Positions 7,910-16,936 of a DNA stretch of 64,000 nucleotides are shown here, in pieces (the stretch's first letter is position 1; each line of letters opens with the position of its first letter). A program made the position numbers and the translations under genes. Location of the stretch: positions 558,001-622,000 of the forward strand of contig NZ_CP059725.1 in the NCBI RefSeq assembly GCF_014117425.1, given 5' to 3'. Origin of the DNA: Bartonella sp. HY038 (lineage in GTDB: Bacteria > Pseudomonadota > Alphaproteobacteria > Rhizobiales > Rhizobiaceae). The notes under the pieces were generated by a model that saw only the letters and a list, made by a program, of their open reading frames with translations, ran no database searches and was not told the origin of the DNA.

Positions 7910-9193
7910 TTATTCAACAACGAAGCGTAAAATAAATAAAGCAGCAATAATCCAAGTTGCTAGATGGACATCACGCCATTTACCAGTGCATGTTTTTAGT
8001 ATGACATAGCTGATAAAGCCAAATGCCAAACCATTTGCAATAGAATAGGTAAGAGGCATCATGACGGCAGTTAAAATGGCGGGAACAGCTTCGATTAAGT
8101 CATTCCAATTTACCTTAGCAAATTCACGCGCCATCAAGCAGCCAACAAATAATAGCGCTGGTGCTGTGGCATGGGCTGGAATAGATGTGGCTAAGGGTGA
8201 AAAGAAAAGCGCAATAGCAAAGAAAAATGCAACAGCCACGGCGGTTAGACCAGTGCGTCCGCCAACGGCGGCTCCTGCCGCGCTTTCGACATAGGCGGTG
8301 GTGCTGCTTGTACCAAGGAGCGAACCTGCAACAATGGCTGTACTATCTGCAAATAAAGCCTTGCCAAGATTATTGGGCTTATTGGGAGTAATAAGACCTG
8401 CGCGTGTGCCAACGCCGATAAGTGTGCCTGTCGCATCAAAAACTTCAACCAACACAAAAACAAGCAAAATATAGAAAAAACCTTTTTGGAAAACCCCCAT
8501 AAGATCAAGCTGCAAGAAAGTAGGCGCTAGCGAACTTGGCATTGAAATAACACCATTAAATTGGCTGATGCCCATAAGCATAGAAATAAGGGTGATGAAA
8601 AGAATACTGGTTAGCACGGCACCGCGAAAGCGGAAGTGATCAAGAACGATGATAAGAAAAAATCCAAAACCAGTTAAAATAGCGCTCATATTGGTCAAAT
8701 TGCCCAATTGAACCATCGTAAATTGATTGGCTACAAGGATGTTAGTGCTGTGTAGCGCGACAATAATGAGAAAAAGACCAATACCTGCAGCAATCGCGCT
8801 GCGTAGGGATTGCGGAACACCGTCAATAAGCCAACGACGAATACCCGAAGCGCTTAAAACGATGAAAATAACACCTGAAATAAATACCGCTCCCAAGGCT
8901 TGTTGCCAAGTAAAACCAAGCTGGGTCACAACAAAGGCAAAAAATGCGTTAAGCCCCATGCCGGGTGCCATACCAATTGGCCAATTGGCAATAAACCCCA
9001 TGATGAGGGAACCGATGATGGCTGCAATACAGGTGGCGACAAAGACCGCGCCGCGATCCATACCCGTATCAGCCAAAATATTGGGATTAACTGCCAAAAT
9101 ATAGGACATGGTCAAAAATGTGGTTAAACCGGCAAGAATTTCGGTTTTTACTGTTGTGCCATTGCGCGATAAGCCAAAGAGCTTTTCTAACAT
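7910..9193 (-). CDS. Purine (hypoxanthine/guanine/adenine) permease, AzgA/NCS2 family
   Basis: 427-residue inner-membrane nucleobase:proton symporter with about 12-14 hydrophobic segments. The N-terminal stretch LTTFLTMSYILAVNPNIL, the ATCIAAIIGS helix and MAPGMGLNAFFAF are hallmarks of the AzgA-like branch of NCS2 (adenine/guanine/hypoxanthine transporters), as are VLVEVFDATGTLIGV and GTSSTTAYVESAAG. The start ATG at 9193 fits the family start. No purine riboswitch could be recognised in the roughly 400-base upstream stretch. The gene is transcribed alone and ends at a strong terminator. Exact base preference cannot be read from sequence. Confidence 0.92.
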   Translation of the reverse strand: MLEKLFGLSRNGTTVKTEILAGLTTFLTMSYILAVNPNILADTGMDRGAVFVATCIAAIIGSLIMGFIANWPIGMAPGMGLNAFFAFVVTQLGFTWQQALGAVFISGVIFIVLSASGIRRWLIDGVPQSLRSAIAAGIGLFLIIVALHSTNILVANQFTMVQLGNLTNMSAILTGFGFFLIIVLDHFRFRGAVLTSILFITLISMLMGISQFNGVISMPSSLAPTFLQLDLMGVFQKGFFYILLVFVLVEVFDATGTLIGVGTRAGLITPNKPNNLGKALFADSTAIVAGSLLGTSSTTAYVESAAGAAVGGRTGLTAVAVAFFFAIALFFSPLATSIPAHATAPALLFVGCLMAREFAKVNWNDLIEAVPAILTAVMMPLTYSIANGLAFGFISYVILKTCTGKWRDVHLATWIIAALFILRFVVE

Positions 9194-9598
9194 TTTGCAA
9201 ATACTTTCTTACGCTCCAGCCCCTAAAATAATACCGTTTTTCGCATTGAATTAGGGTGGATAATAAAAGGTCTTTATGCCACTAACCTGTTTAATAAAAG
9301 CCAAGTTAATTAGGAGACCGGGTTGAGCTTAGTTTAAATTTGAGTACGGTAATTTTTCTTAAAGCAAATATTTAATTTGAAATAAGGCGTTGCTTTGCAA
9401 ACGCAACCATTTCTCGACTAAATTTTTATTGCTAAACTTTTCTTACCCTATCTTGTCAAATTATGCCATGGGGCCATTGCACAATTTTGCCATAATTCAC
9501 GCAATTTCGTGTTTTTAAGCCATTACCAAAGATAAGATTTATAAAATTTAAAAAATACTATCGATCGCTTATTTTATTAAATATGCCGTTAAAGACAT
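9194..9598. other. Intergenic region upstream of the purine permease
   Basis: About 400 AT-rich bases without a credible ORF. It must hold the permease promoter. I looked for a purine riboswitch (paired stems with a GTTTCTAC-like junction) and did not see one. Confidence 0.5.
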
Positions 9599-9653
9599 AA
9601 AAAAAACCCGTCAACCAAATTGCCTGATAAATTAGGTGACAATGGTTGACGGG
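9599..9653 (-). terminator. Strong minus-strand terminator (crcB or sRNA)
   Basis: Perfect 11-base stem (arms 9607-9617 and 9643-9653), with further partial pairing inside, followed by eight U on the minus strand. Confidence 0.9.
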
Positions 9654-9682
9654 CGTGAAACCGATTGGAGGTCGAATGTTTC
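9599..9682 (-). ncRNA. Candidate small RNA with a CCUCC loop
   Basis: On the minus strand a promoter-like TTGCCA (9706-9711), 17 bases, TATCTT (9683-9688) is followed at once by a small hairpin (GAAAC 9678-9682 pairing with GTTTC 9657-9661, inner CGA/TCG) whose loop exposes CCTCC, and then by a terminator with an 11-base stem (CCCGTCAACCA at 9607-9617 against 9643-9653) and an eight-base U tract (9599-9606). This is the build of alphaproteobacterial trans-acting sRNAs with anti-Shine-Dalgarno loops. The alternative is that it is only the 3' end of the crcB transcript, which stops at 9768 on the same strand. The terminator itself is certain; the independent sRNA is inference. Confidence 0.5.
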
Positions 9683-9711
9683 AAGATACTTATAGCTATT
9701 CATTGTGGCAA
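9683..9711 (-). promoter_or_regulatory. Putative sigma-70 promoter of the candidate sRNA
   Basis: Minus-strand TTGCCA and TATCTT with a 17-base spacer. The predicted start is near 9676, just before the CCUCC hairpin. Confidence 0.45.
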
Positions 9712-9767
9712 ATTTATTAAATTAACTATATTTAATATTGGCTGGCACAATGGGTTTTTAATGCAGT

Positions 9768-10169
9768 TTAATGCGTGTTGATTGCTTGCGCCGCATAATA
9801 ACCAATGGCGGTTGCAATAAGGCACAAAACAACCGATAAAACTATATTCATAAAAGCCCTTAATGGCGCACCATTTATCAAAAGCTCAAATGTATTTAAA
9901 CTAAAACTGGAAAAAGTGGTAAAGCCGCCGCAAATTCCTACCATAACAAACAGCCTTATGTGTTCAGGCATTGGAAAACGGCTATTCATCAAGGTTAAAA
10001 CGGCAAAAAAAGCAATAATAAACGAGCCAACAACATTAATTGAAAGTGTACCTAAGGGGAAATTGCGGCTAAGTGGCGCCATTAAAAGCCCGACCCAAAA
10101 TCGCGCAACACTACCTAAGGCGCCCCCCAATGCAACCCATAGCGTTTGCATCCATAAAATATGTGTCAT
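9768..10169 (-). CDS. crcB: Fluoride channel CrcB/Fluc
   Basis: Small inner-membrane protein of 133 residues that exports fluoride as an antiparallel dimer. It has four hydrophobic segments and all family signatures: [13 protein letters not shown] near the N-terminus, [14 protein letters not shown] (with the polar-track Asn), and [19 protein letters not shown], which holds the phenylalanine box and the central sodium-site region. The ATG at 10169 gives normal family length. No fluoride riboswitch is recognisable upstream. It is followed 115 bases later by a strong terminator that may also belong to an sRNA. Confidence 0.95.
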   Translation of the reverse strand: MTHILWMQTLWVALGGALGSVARFWVGLLMAPLSRNFPLGTLSINVVGSFIIAFFAVLTLMNSRFPMPEHIRLFVMVGICGGFTTFSSFSLNTFELLINGAPLRAFMNIVLSVVLCLIATAIGYYAAQAINTH

Positions 10170-10282
10170 TGGCTTTTACATCCTTAACAGTTTTACAACC
10201 CTTGATTATTATCGTTTTTTACACTTGTAATAAGGTGATAGCAGTTTTTTTAAACTTGCAATATTCGTTGTTTTTTAAGGAA

Positions 10283-10423
10283 ATGCAAGAAATGAAAAGA
10301 CAGTTTGAAAAGAAATACCTTATCAATCATGACAGATTTTTCGACGTTTTCGAATATTATGTTAAGACTGACGAAATGTGTTATGTGGATATTATGAAAA
10401 TTTTTAGGGGCTGGCATAGATAG
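10283..10423 (+). CDS. Possible small basic protein
   Basis: 46 codons starting at an ATG preceded by AAGG six bases upstream, giving a Lys/Arg/Tyr-rich peptide (MQEMKRQFEKKYLINHDRFF at its start, ending IMKIFRGWHR). The reading frame stays open upstream, so the exact extent is uncertain. No family recognised. It lies in the gap between crcB and the autotransporter and may not be a gene. Confidence 0.3.
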   Translation: MQEMKRQFEKKYLINHDRFFDVFEYYVKTDEMCYVDIMKIFRGWHR

Positions 10424-10625
10424 CGAAAATAGCTATTGGTACTAAATAGCTAAGTCGCAATGCAAAGCTCGTATTTTACAACCCAAAACTGCTTTTACTC
10501 TTTCGCAACAGGCTTGACTGTACATTTTCTGCTATTTTAGCGATCGGAAAAGCATACCTTCACTCTATTTTTATAAGCAACAATCGCATTTTTATAAGAC
10601 ATTTTTAAAGGGAAAAAATGCTATT

Positions 10626-13619
10626 ATGGTTTGTTTTGATAAGCGATTTAACTTAAAATACTCTGCTTCACGCTTTGCTTTAGCTTTAGTATTTGGTACA
10701 GCTATTGTTGCAAGCCTAGGATTAGCCAATGCGATAGCTGATACAATTAGTTATGATGATACATCATCATCAGCTACATTGAAAAACGCACCAACTTATG
10801 TCTCTTTTGGTTCTAATTCGCTTTATGTTGGTACATTTACCTCACCGGCGGCTTCCAACAATACAGTGACGTTAGATTATACAGGGGCAAATAAAACTTC
10901 GCCTAATAATGTCTTTGGTGGTTTGGTCAGAAATGGAACCTCTGAAAACAATGTGGTCTTGATTAAAAACGGCAGTGTAATTTCTACTGGGATTGGTGGT
11001 AATGTTTATGGCGGTTATGGCGCCGGTAGTCAAAGCGTGACTGTTAAAGGCAATAGCGTTAATATTAGCGGTGGCAATATTGGCGGTTCTGCTTATGGTG
11101 GTGTTAGTGCTGCTAATGCTGGAGTTCTTATTGTTAATGATAATTCTGTTACCCTTGGTGGTACTGGCAAGGTTGCAGGAAATTTGATTGGCGGTATGGC
11201 ATTTGGTCTTAACAATGCGTCATCAATTACAGTTAATGGCAATTCAGTAACTGTTACCTCTGGCAGCGCACGCAATATTAACGGCGCTGTTATACAAGGC
11301 AATAAAAGTCTTGACACGACTGCTAACAATAATTCAGTTACAATAACTGGCGGTCAAACTGGTTCTGTTAGCGGTGTTTTTGCCCATGGCAATGGCATTA
11401 TTAATGTTAACTCAAATGTTGTTAATATAACAGGCGCGACAGTTCGTGGTAATATTTACGGCGGCGATGGCGCAAGTACTGATTCCGTTACCGTTAACAA
11501 CAATTCTGTTCATATTAATCATTCGGGTATGGTTGAGACTATTTCCGGTGGCAAAGGTGAAGCAAACAACAGTGCCACGGTTAGTAATAATTCTGTAGAG
11601 ATTAGTGGCAATGGTTCGGCGGTTTTTGTATATGGCGGTCAAGTCTTTAGCGGTGGCAATGCAACCGTTGCAATTAGCGGTAATAGCGTTTTAATAAATG
11701 AAAGTTCTGCTGGGCAAATTGCTGGCGGCTTTAATCTTACTGATTTTGGCACTAATACTAATTCAATAATCAGCAATAATTCTGTGATTATTAACGGCGG
11801 TACAGTCGGTAGTATTTCTGGTGGTTATAGCGATGGTGCAAAGATAACGATTGTCAATGGTAATTCAGTCAAAATTAACGATGCTACAGTCTCTTCTGTT
11901 TATGGTGGTTATGCAATAAGTTTTAGTCAAGGTACAGCAACTGTAAAAGTTAGTAACAATTCTGTAGAGATTAGTGGTACAAGTACAATTGGTTTTATTG
12001 TTGGCGGACAAGTCTATGCATCTAGTAAAACGGATATCAATGTAACCAATAATACTGTTACTTTGATAGGAGACAAAATCACTATTGCTACCTATAGTGA
12101 AGAAGATGATTCATTAGAAGCTTATGGCTCCATTTGGGGCGGAAGGGCTCTCGCCAATACAGACGTTACTGATTTTGATAAGGTTGTACAAGGGAATACA
12201 TTAAATCTTGTTGGTTATCGTGGTACAGTTTCGGGTATTTATAATTTTCAAAACTATAATTGGACATTGCCAAGCAATGTTGTCAATGGCGATACGCTTG
12301 TAACAATTGCCGATGGTGGTACAGCGGTTGATCTTACCAACACCAGGCATAGTATAGCTGACATGCAAGTCAGTGATAACCGCCTTCAAAATGGTGATAG
12401 TGTTACATTCATCTCCAAAACAACCGGTGATTGGTCGGCCTCTAGCCCTTATACAATTAAACAAGGGCAATTTATTATTTATGAAGCAACCCTTGCTCAG
12501 CAAGCAAGCGGAGCTGGGAATGCGCTTGTATTAACCATTGGCGGTAAAACGGATACAACACCGGCTGGGTCTAAACCTGTTGATGGGATTGGTCAATCAG
12601 CTGCACAAGTTAACCCTCAGTCTGAATCTTACTCAGAAGGACGAGCCGCATCGCTTGGTTTTGCCAATCAAGGTGCCGATCTTATTTCAAGCGAATTGGG
12701 TGGCATTGCGAGCGAATCTTCTGCGCAAGGTAATGGTGCATCAGCAATGCCCTTCATGATCATGAATGGTTCATCACAACGCAATAATACTGGTAGCCAT
12801 GTTGATATTAAAGGCTTTAATATGGCGCTTGGTATAGCAACGGGTTTTGATTTTAGCGCCGGCCATAAGGTTACGCTTGGTGCTTTCTTTGAATATGGTC
12901 GTGGTACCTATGATACCTATAATAGCTTTACAAACTTTGCCTCAGTGCAAGGCGATGGCGATAGCGAATATAAAGGCGGCGGTGTTTTTGGTCGTTTAAA
13001 TCTAGCCGGTACTGGACTTGGACGGGTTAGCACACTTGCCCCAGATCAAACAGATGGTGTTTATCTTGAGGCATCTTTGCGGGCTGGGCGTATCAGCAGC
13101 AATTTTGATGCTGGCCGCAATATGCGTAGTTTTAGCAATGATGGCGATGATTATCGTGGTTCCTATGATAGCAAAAGCAGCTATTATGGTGGGCATATTG
13201 CTGGTGGCTATGTGTTTAATTTTGATGAAAAGCAATCGCTTGATACTTTTGGCCGTTATTTATGGACCCATATGGATGGTGATACAGTTTCGGTTGGTAA
13301 TGAAAAGCTGAGCTTTGATAGTAGTACGAGTTCACGTATGCAAATAGGTGGTCGGTATGGCTATGCTTATAATGAGCAATTCAAACCCTATTTAGGTGCT
13401 GCCTACGAATATGAATTTGGTGGTGAAGTTGCAGCTAAAGCCTATGAGTTTGATATTGAAAAACCATCGCTTGGCGGCAGCACTGGCATTTTTGAAGCTG
13501 GCTTTAACATTAAACCAATAAGCACCAATAAGGCTTTAAGTTTAGATGTTAATGGGCAAGGTTATGCTGGCCAACGCCAAGGCGGCGGCGGCGGTGTAAA
13601 GCTTAAATATCAGTTTTGA
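10626..13619 (+). CDS. Classical autotransporter with repeat-built passenger
   Basis: 997-residue type Va autotransporter. Residues about 1-38 are a signal peptide (basic start, then FALALVFGTAIVASLGLANAIA). The passenger (about 40-640) is built from roughly a dozen degenerate units of 40-50 residues, each containing N-(N/G)-S-V-x-(I/V)-(S/N)-G-G and ending in a I-x-G-G-(Y/M/Q) turn, the pattern of a right-handed beta-helix. A linker (about 640-715) leads to the C-terminal beta-barrel domain (about 715-997) with GFNMALGIATGFDF, YGGHIAGGYVF, a repeated Tyr/Gly strand pattern and the terminal phenylalanine (LKYQF) recognised by the BAM machinery. The ATG at 10626 is chosen because the ATG at 10618 is out of frame and stops after 12 codons. 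A terminator follows. No catalytic triad was seen, so the passenger is probably adhesive. Confidence 0.92.
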   Translation: MVCFDKRFNLKYSASRFALALVFGTAIVASLGLANAIADTISYDDTSSSATLKNAPTYVSFGSNSLYVGTFTSPAASNNTVTLDYTGANKTSPNNVFGGLVRNGTSENNVVLIKNGSVISTGIGGNVYGGYGAGSQSVTVKGNSVNISGGNIGGSAYGGVSAANAGVLIVNDNSVTLGGTGKVAGNLIGGMAFGLNNASSITVNGNSVTVTSGSARNINGAVIQGNKSLDTTANNNSVTITGGQTGSVSGVFAHGNGIINVNSNVVNITGATVRGNIYGGDGASTDSVTVNNNSVHINHSGMVETISGGKGEANNSATVSNNSVEISGNGSAVFVYGGQVFSGGNATVAISGNSVLINESSAGQIAGGFNLTDFGTNTNSIISNNSVIINGGTVGSISGGYSDGAKITIVNGNSVKINDATVSSVYGGYAISFSQGTATVKVSNNSVEISGTSTIGFIVGGQVYASSKTDINVTNNTVTLIGDKITIATYSEEDDSLEAYGSIWGGRALANTDVTDFDKVVQGNTLNLVGYRGTVSGIYNFQNYNWTLPSNVVNGDTLVTIADGGTAVDLTNTRHSIADMQVSDNRLQNGDSVTFISKTTGDWSASSPYTIKQGQFIIYEATLAQQASGAGNALVLTIGGKTDTTPAGSKPVDGIGQSAAQVNPQSESYSEGRAASLGFANQGADLISSELGGIASESSAQGNGASAMPFMIMNGSSQRNNTGSHVDIKGFNMALGIATGFDFSAGHKVTLGAFFEYGRGTYDTYNSFTNFASVQGDGDSEYKGGGVFGRLNLAGTGLGRVSTLAPDQTDGVYLEASLRAGRISSNFDAGRNMRSFSNDGDDYRGSYDSKSSYYGGHIAGGYVFNFDEKQSLDTFGRYLWTHMDGDTVSVGNEKLSFDSSTSSRMQIGGRYGYAYNEQFKPYLGAAYEYEFGGEVAAKAYEFDIEKPSLGGSTGIFEAGFNIKPISTNKALSLDVNGQGYAGQRQGGGGGVKLKYQF

Positions 13620-13663
13620 TTTTTGTCTAAAATTATTATCTAAATTATCGTCATAAAAAGATA

Positions 13664-13696
13664 AGAGCCAATATATTTATATATTGGCTCTTTTTA
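13664..13696. terminator. Bidirectional terminator between autotransporter and hlyD-like gene
   Basis: AGAGCCAATATA / TATATTGGCTCT with a TTTA loop; T-rich on the right (TTTTTATTTTT) and A-rich on the left, so it can end both the plus-strand autotransporter and the minus-strand secretion operon. Confidence 0.9.
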
Positions 13697-13730
13697 TTTT
13701 TAAGCAATAATATGCTCGAGGATCAGGAGC

Positions 13731-15035
13731 CTAGCTTTCTCTAAACGCGCGGTTAACTTGGTCCATAAGCGGTTTTATAAAATAAGAGGCAATTGTGCGT
13801 TCTTGTGTGGTAATAAAGGTTTCAACCGGCATGCCTGCCACTAATTCCACATCACCAAGGCGCATAATTTCCGCTTCGTCAATCGCAAGGCGCGCAATAT
13901 AATAGGTTTGGCCAGTTCTTTGATCGGTGGTAATATCTGCCGATACGCGCTCTATATGACCGTTAATTTCTGGCGTGGTTTTTTGATTAAATGCCGAAAA
14001 GCGCAATCTTGCAGCTTGTCCTTTGTAAATCTGGTCAATGTCTTGGGGGGCAACTTTAGCTTCGACCACCAACTTATCCACCTTGGGCACAATCATCATA
14101 ATGGGTTCTCCAGCAGATATAACTCCGCCTTTCGTATGTACTGTCAATTGATGCACAATACCGGTTTGTGGTGCGATAATATCAATACGGCGTAATTGAT
14201 CTTCCGCCGCTATTTTACGCTCACTATATTCGGCAATATTATTTGCCATTTCGCGTAAATCATTGCCAACTTCTTCGCCCCATTGCTCATCAACTTGAAT
14301 AATTTGCAATCGGGTTTCTGCTATTTTTTCATTAACTCCGGCAATGGCTGATATTAGACGACCAATTTCACCATCAATATTGGAAGCTTGTCTTTGTATT
14401 GCGCTAAGGCGGCTATGCTCAACCAGTTTTAGTTCATAAAGTTGCAAAAAGCGTGATAATTCGTCCTTAATCAGCTCACGAGAATGTTCATTGGCTTGTT
14501 TTTGCGCCATTAGCCCTTTAATTTCGTCATCAAATTGAGCGATACGGCGTTGTAATTGTTGTTTTTTACTGATGCGGACTTCTCGGCGGTTAGAAAGTAG
14601 GCGCTCTTCTGCCTTCATCATCGCCGCAACGTCTTCATCACTAGCACGCGCCAATATATCCTTATGAAATTCTATATAATTTAAATGATCGCGTTCACTT
14701 TCAAGACGGGAACGGCGTACTATAAATTGGTCAAGACTATTGCTAATAATTGCAAGATTAGCCTTGGTGGTGGTGGCATCAAGCCGCATAACTACATCGC
14801 CTGCAGTGATGAGGTCGCCTTCTTTGACCAATAAATCCTTAACCACACCACCAACAGGATGTTGCACTTTTTTCAAATTGCTTTCAACAACAATTGATCC
14901 TTGGCTAATCACAGCGCCAACGATATTGGTGTTGAGCATCCAACCAATAACACCAACCAATAAAATAACCACGGCCAAACAACCAATTAACAGATGTCTG
15001 CGTAATGAGCGTTGTAATTCTTGCCATTCATTCAT
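13731..15035 (-). CDS. Type I secretion periplasmic adaptor (HlyD/PrtE family)
   Basis: 434-residue membrane-fusion protein joining the inner-membrane ABC exporter to a TolC-like outer-membrane channel. It has one N-terminal membrane helix (about residues 17-40, LLIGCLAVVILLVGVIGWML), a first lipoyl half-motif (GSIVVESNLKKVQHPVGGVV), a long alpha-helical coiled-coil hairpin (about 90-280) and the second lipoyl/beta-barrel part with RIDIIAPQTGIVHQLTVHT and RVSADITTDQRTGQTYYIARL, a typical HlyD-family segment. The ATG at 15035 has GAGGA about eight bases upstream; an upstream TTG at 15059 would overlap the ABC gene. It starts ten bases after that gene stops. No outer-membrane TolC gene is present in the window, so one must act in trans. 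Confidence 0.93.
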   Translation of the reverse strand: MNEWQELQRSLRRHLLIGCLAVVILLVGVIGWMLNTNIVGAVISQGSIVVESNLKKVQHPVGGVVKDLLVKEGDLITAGDVVMRLDATTTKANLAIISNSLDQFIVRRSRLESERDHLNYIEFHKDILARASDEDVAAMMKAEERLLSNRREVRISKKQQLQRRIAQFDDEIKGLMAQKQANEHSRELIKDELSRFLQLYELKLVEHSRLSAIQRQASNIDGEIGRLISAIAGVNEKIAETRLQIIQVDEQWGEEVGNDLREMANNIAEYSERKIAAEDQLRRIDIIAPQTGIVHQLTVHTKGGVISAGEPIMMIVPKVDKLVVEAKVAPQDIDQIYKGQAARLRFSAFNQKTTPEINGHIERVSADITTDQRTGQTYYIARLAIDEAEIMRLGDVELVAGMPVETFITTQERTIASYFIKPLMDQVNRAFRES

Positions 15036-15045
15036 CTTTTTTTCC

Positions 15046-16776
15046 TCAAGCGTGAACAACTTTTAGGGTTGCTGATGGTGTCGGTGTTAATACTTTGGCT
15101 AAGACTTCATCTTTAGGGCCAAAAGCCTGCAATTTTCCACCATTGAGCATCAACACTTGATCGACAGCAATGAGAGCGCTTGGACGATGGGCAATGACAA
15201 TGGCAATACCATTTCTTTGGCGAATAGATAAAATTGCGGCGGTTAAAGCCTCGTCTCCTTGCGCGTCAAGGTTGGAGTTTGGCTCATCTAAAATTGTTAT
15301 GAAAGGATCTCTAAAAAGGGCGCGTGCAAGTGCAATACGCTGTTTTTGTCCTGCCGATAATGGGTGGCCAAGTTCGCCAACTTGGGTATCATAGCCATGC
15401 TCAAACGTAATTATAAGATCATGAACCCGCGCATTTTGTGCAGCGTTAATAATTTCAGCAGCGGTTGCCGTTGGATCAAAGGCTGCAATATTTTCAGCAA
15501 TTGTACCATCCAATAATTCGATGCTTTGCGGCATATAGCCGATATGCCGCGCAAGGGTTGCAGGTGCCCATTGGTCAAGAGTTGCGCCATCAAAGCGTAT
15601 GGTGCCACGGGCAGGCAACCAAATGCCGGCTAAAATTCGCGCTAAGCAGCTTTTGCCTGAACCGCTTGCGCCAATAATGCCAAGTCCCATGCCTGCTTTT
15701 AATGAAAAACTGATATCGTGCAGCACGGGATTTTGAAATTCGGGCGGGATAGCTGTAACATGGTCAATCGTAAGTTCGCGCGTTGGTGCAGGCAGATCCA
15801 TGATTGCCTTATCATCTGGCAATAGTTTTAAAATATTTTTAAGCCGTGTGCGGCTTTGGCGCGCGCCAATAAATCCCTTCCAGTTAGCAATGGCAAGATC
15901 AACCGGGGCGAGTGCGCGTGCTGAAAGAATGGAGCCTGCAATAATAATGCCCGGTGTTGCTTGTTGTTGTATAACTAGCCAGGCACCGACTGCTAAAATA
16001 CCCGATTGCAATAGCATACGCAGCGCTTTGCTTAAAACGCCTAAGCCGGATGAAATATCGCTTGCTTGGCGCTGATGGCGGGCATAGCTGCGGCTTTCTT
16101 CATGCCAGCGTTGCTTTAAATGCGGTAGCATACCATGGACCGTTGCAATATCGGCATTACGCCTACTCATATCAATCATGCGGCTACGTTTTATCGCTTG
16201 GCGTGCGGCTTCCTCCACTGGGCGCCGTGTAACCATTTCGGTGACAAGGGTAACCAATGCCAGAATAATCGCGCCGGCAAGGGCTGTCACCCCAAGCCAA
16301 AAATGAAAGAAAAAGCAAATGGCAATATAAAATGGCAACCATGGTAAATCAAAAAGGGCGATGGGACCGCTACTTGATAAAAAGGCACGAATACTATCAA
16401 GGTCGCGCATGGGTTGGTTGTTACGCGCGCTAATTGGCATGATTAGTTGGATGCGCATAATAATATCATAAATGCGCGGTGCCAAAGCTTGATCAAGACG
16501 ATCGGCAATGCGGATTAATAATCGTCCGCGTAAACTATCAAAAACGCCTTGAAACGCATAAAATACAATAACAAGTGCCAATAAGGCAATTAAGGTTGGT
16601 ATGCTGCGGCTTGGCAGAACTCGATCATAAACCTCCATCATGAATAAGGAACTGGTTAAATAAAGCAAATTGACAAAGGCACTTAAAACAGCAACACCGA
16701 TAAATGCTGTCATGCAGCCAGAAAATATGCCACTTAAACTCTTTGATTTATTTTCCGTATTAGGCTTATTAATCAT
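15046..16776 (-). CDS. Type I secretion ABC exporter (PrtD-like)
   Basis: 576-residue fused transmembrane/nucleotide-binding protein that exports the neighbouring RTX protein in one step. Residues about 20-300 contain the membrane domain with VLSAFVNLLYLTSSLFMMEVYDRVLPS, a stretch highly typical of the PrtD/AprD type. The ATPase domain (about 335-560) has Walker A GASGSGKSC, Q-loop YMPQ, signature LSAGQKQRIALARALF, Walker B FITILDEPNSNLD and the switch His in IAHRP. There is no N-terminal C39 peptidase, as expected for RTX substrates carrying an uncleaved C-terminal signal. GAGGG lies about ten bases before the ATG. It follows the RTX gene by 160 bases that contain a large hairpin. Confidence 0.95.
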   Translation of the reverse strand: MINKPNTENKSKSLSGIFSGCMTAFIGVAVLSAFVNLLYLTSSLFMMEVYDRVLPSRSIPTLIALLALVIVFYAFQGVFDSLRGRLLIRIADRLDQALAPRIYDIIMRIQLIMPISARNNQPMRDLDSIRAFLSSSGPIALFDLPWLPFYIAICFFFHFWLGVTALAGAIILALVTLVTEMVTRRPVEEAARQAIKRSRMIDMSRRNADIATVHGMLPHLKQRWHEESRSYARHQRQASDISSGLGVLSKALRMLLQSGILAVGAWLVIQQQATPGIIIAGSILSARALAPVDLAIANWKGFIGARQSRTRLKNILKLLPDDKAIMDLPAPTRELTIDHVTAIPPEFQNPVLHDISFSLKAGMGLGIIGASGSGKSCLARILAGIWLPARGTIRFDGATLDQWAPATLARHIGYMPQSIELLDGTIAENIAAFDPTATAAEIINAAQNARVHDLIITFEHGYDTQVGELGHPLSAGQKQRIALARALFRDPFITILDEPNSNLDAQGDEALTAAILSIRQRNGIAIVIAHRPSALIAVDQVLMLNGGKLQAFGPKDEVLAKVLTPTPSATLKVVHA

Positions 16777-16837
16777 AAATTATTTTCCCTCAAAAACCCT
16801 TGCATCTGCTGTTTTTATCAACGCCTTTTGACAAAGT

Positions 16838-16875
16838 GATTTCAGCAAAGGCAATATTTGACCTTTGCTGAAATC
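16838..16875. terminator. Intra-operon hairpin between RTX gene and exporter gene
   Basis: Perfect 14-base inverted repeat (16838-16851 with 16862-16875) and a ten-base loop. On the minus strand, in which the operon runs, no U tract follows, so it is more likely an attenuator or a 3'-end stabiliser of the RTX message than a full terminator. On the plus strand it is followed by TTTTTT. Confidence 0.75.
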
Positions 16876-16936
16876 TTTTTTAAAAACTCATTGAGTGCAT
16901 GTTCACTTAATGATGTTGCAGGGCAGTAATCATGGC

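Noticed and set aside
9194..9330. Possible purine riboswitch before the AzgA-like permease
   Set aside because: No three-way junction consensus or conserved loop sequences could be found on the minus strand.
9676..9720. Plus-strand 14-codon ORF with a GGAGG site
   Set aside because: The GGAGG is better explained as the complement of the CCUCC loop of the minus-strand hairpin, and the peptide is very short.
10170..10300. Possible fluoride riboswitch before crcB
   Set aside because: The crcB-motif consensus is not visible in the minus-strand leader.
10990..12060. Regular repeats that could look like a CRISPR or other DNA repeat array
   Set aside because: Repeats are degenerate, in frame and explained by the beta-helix passenger of the autotransporter; no constant direct repeat with unique spacers.
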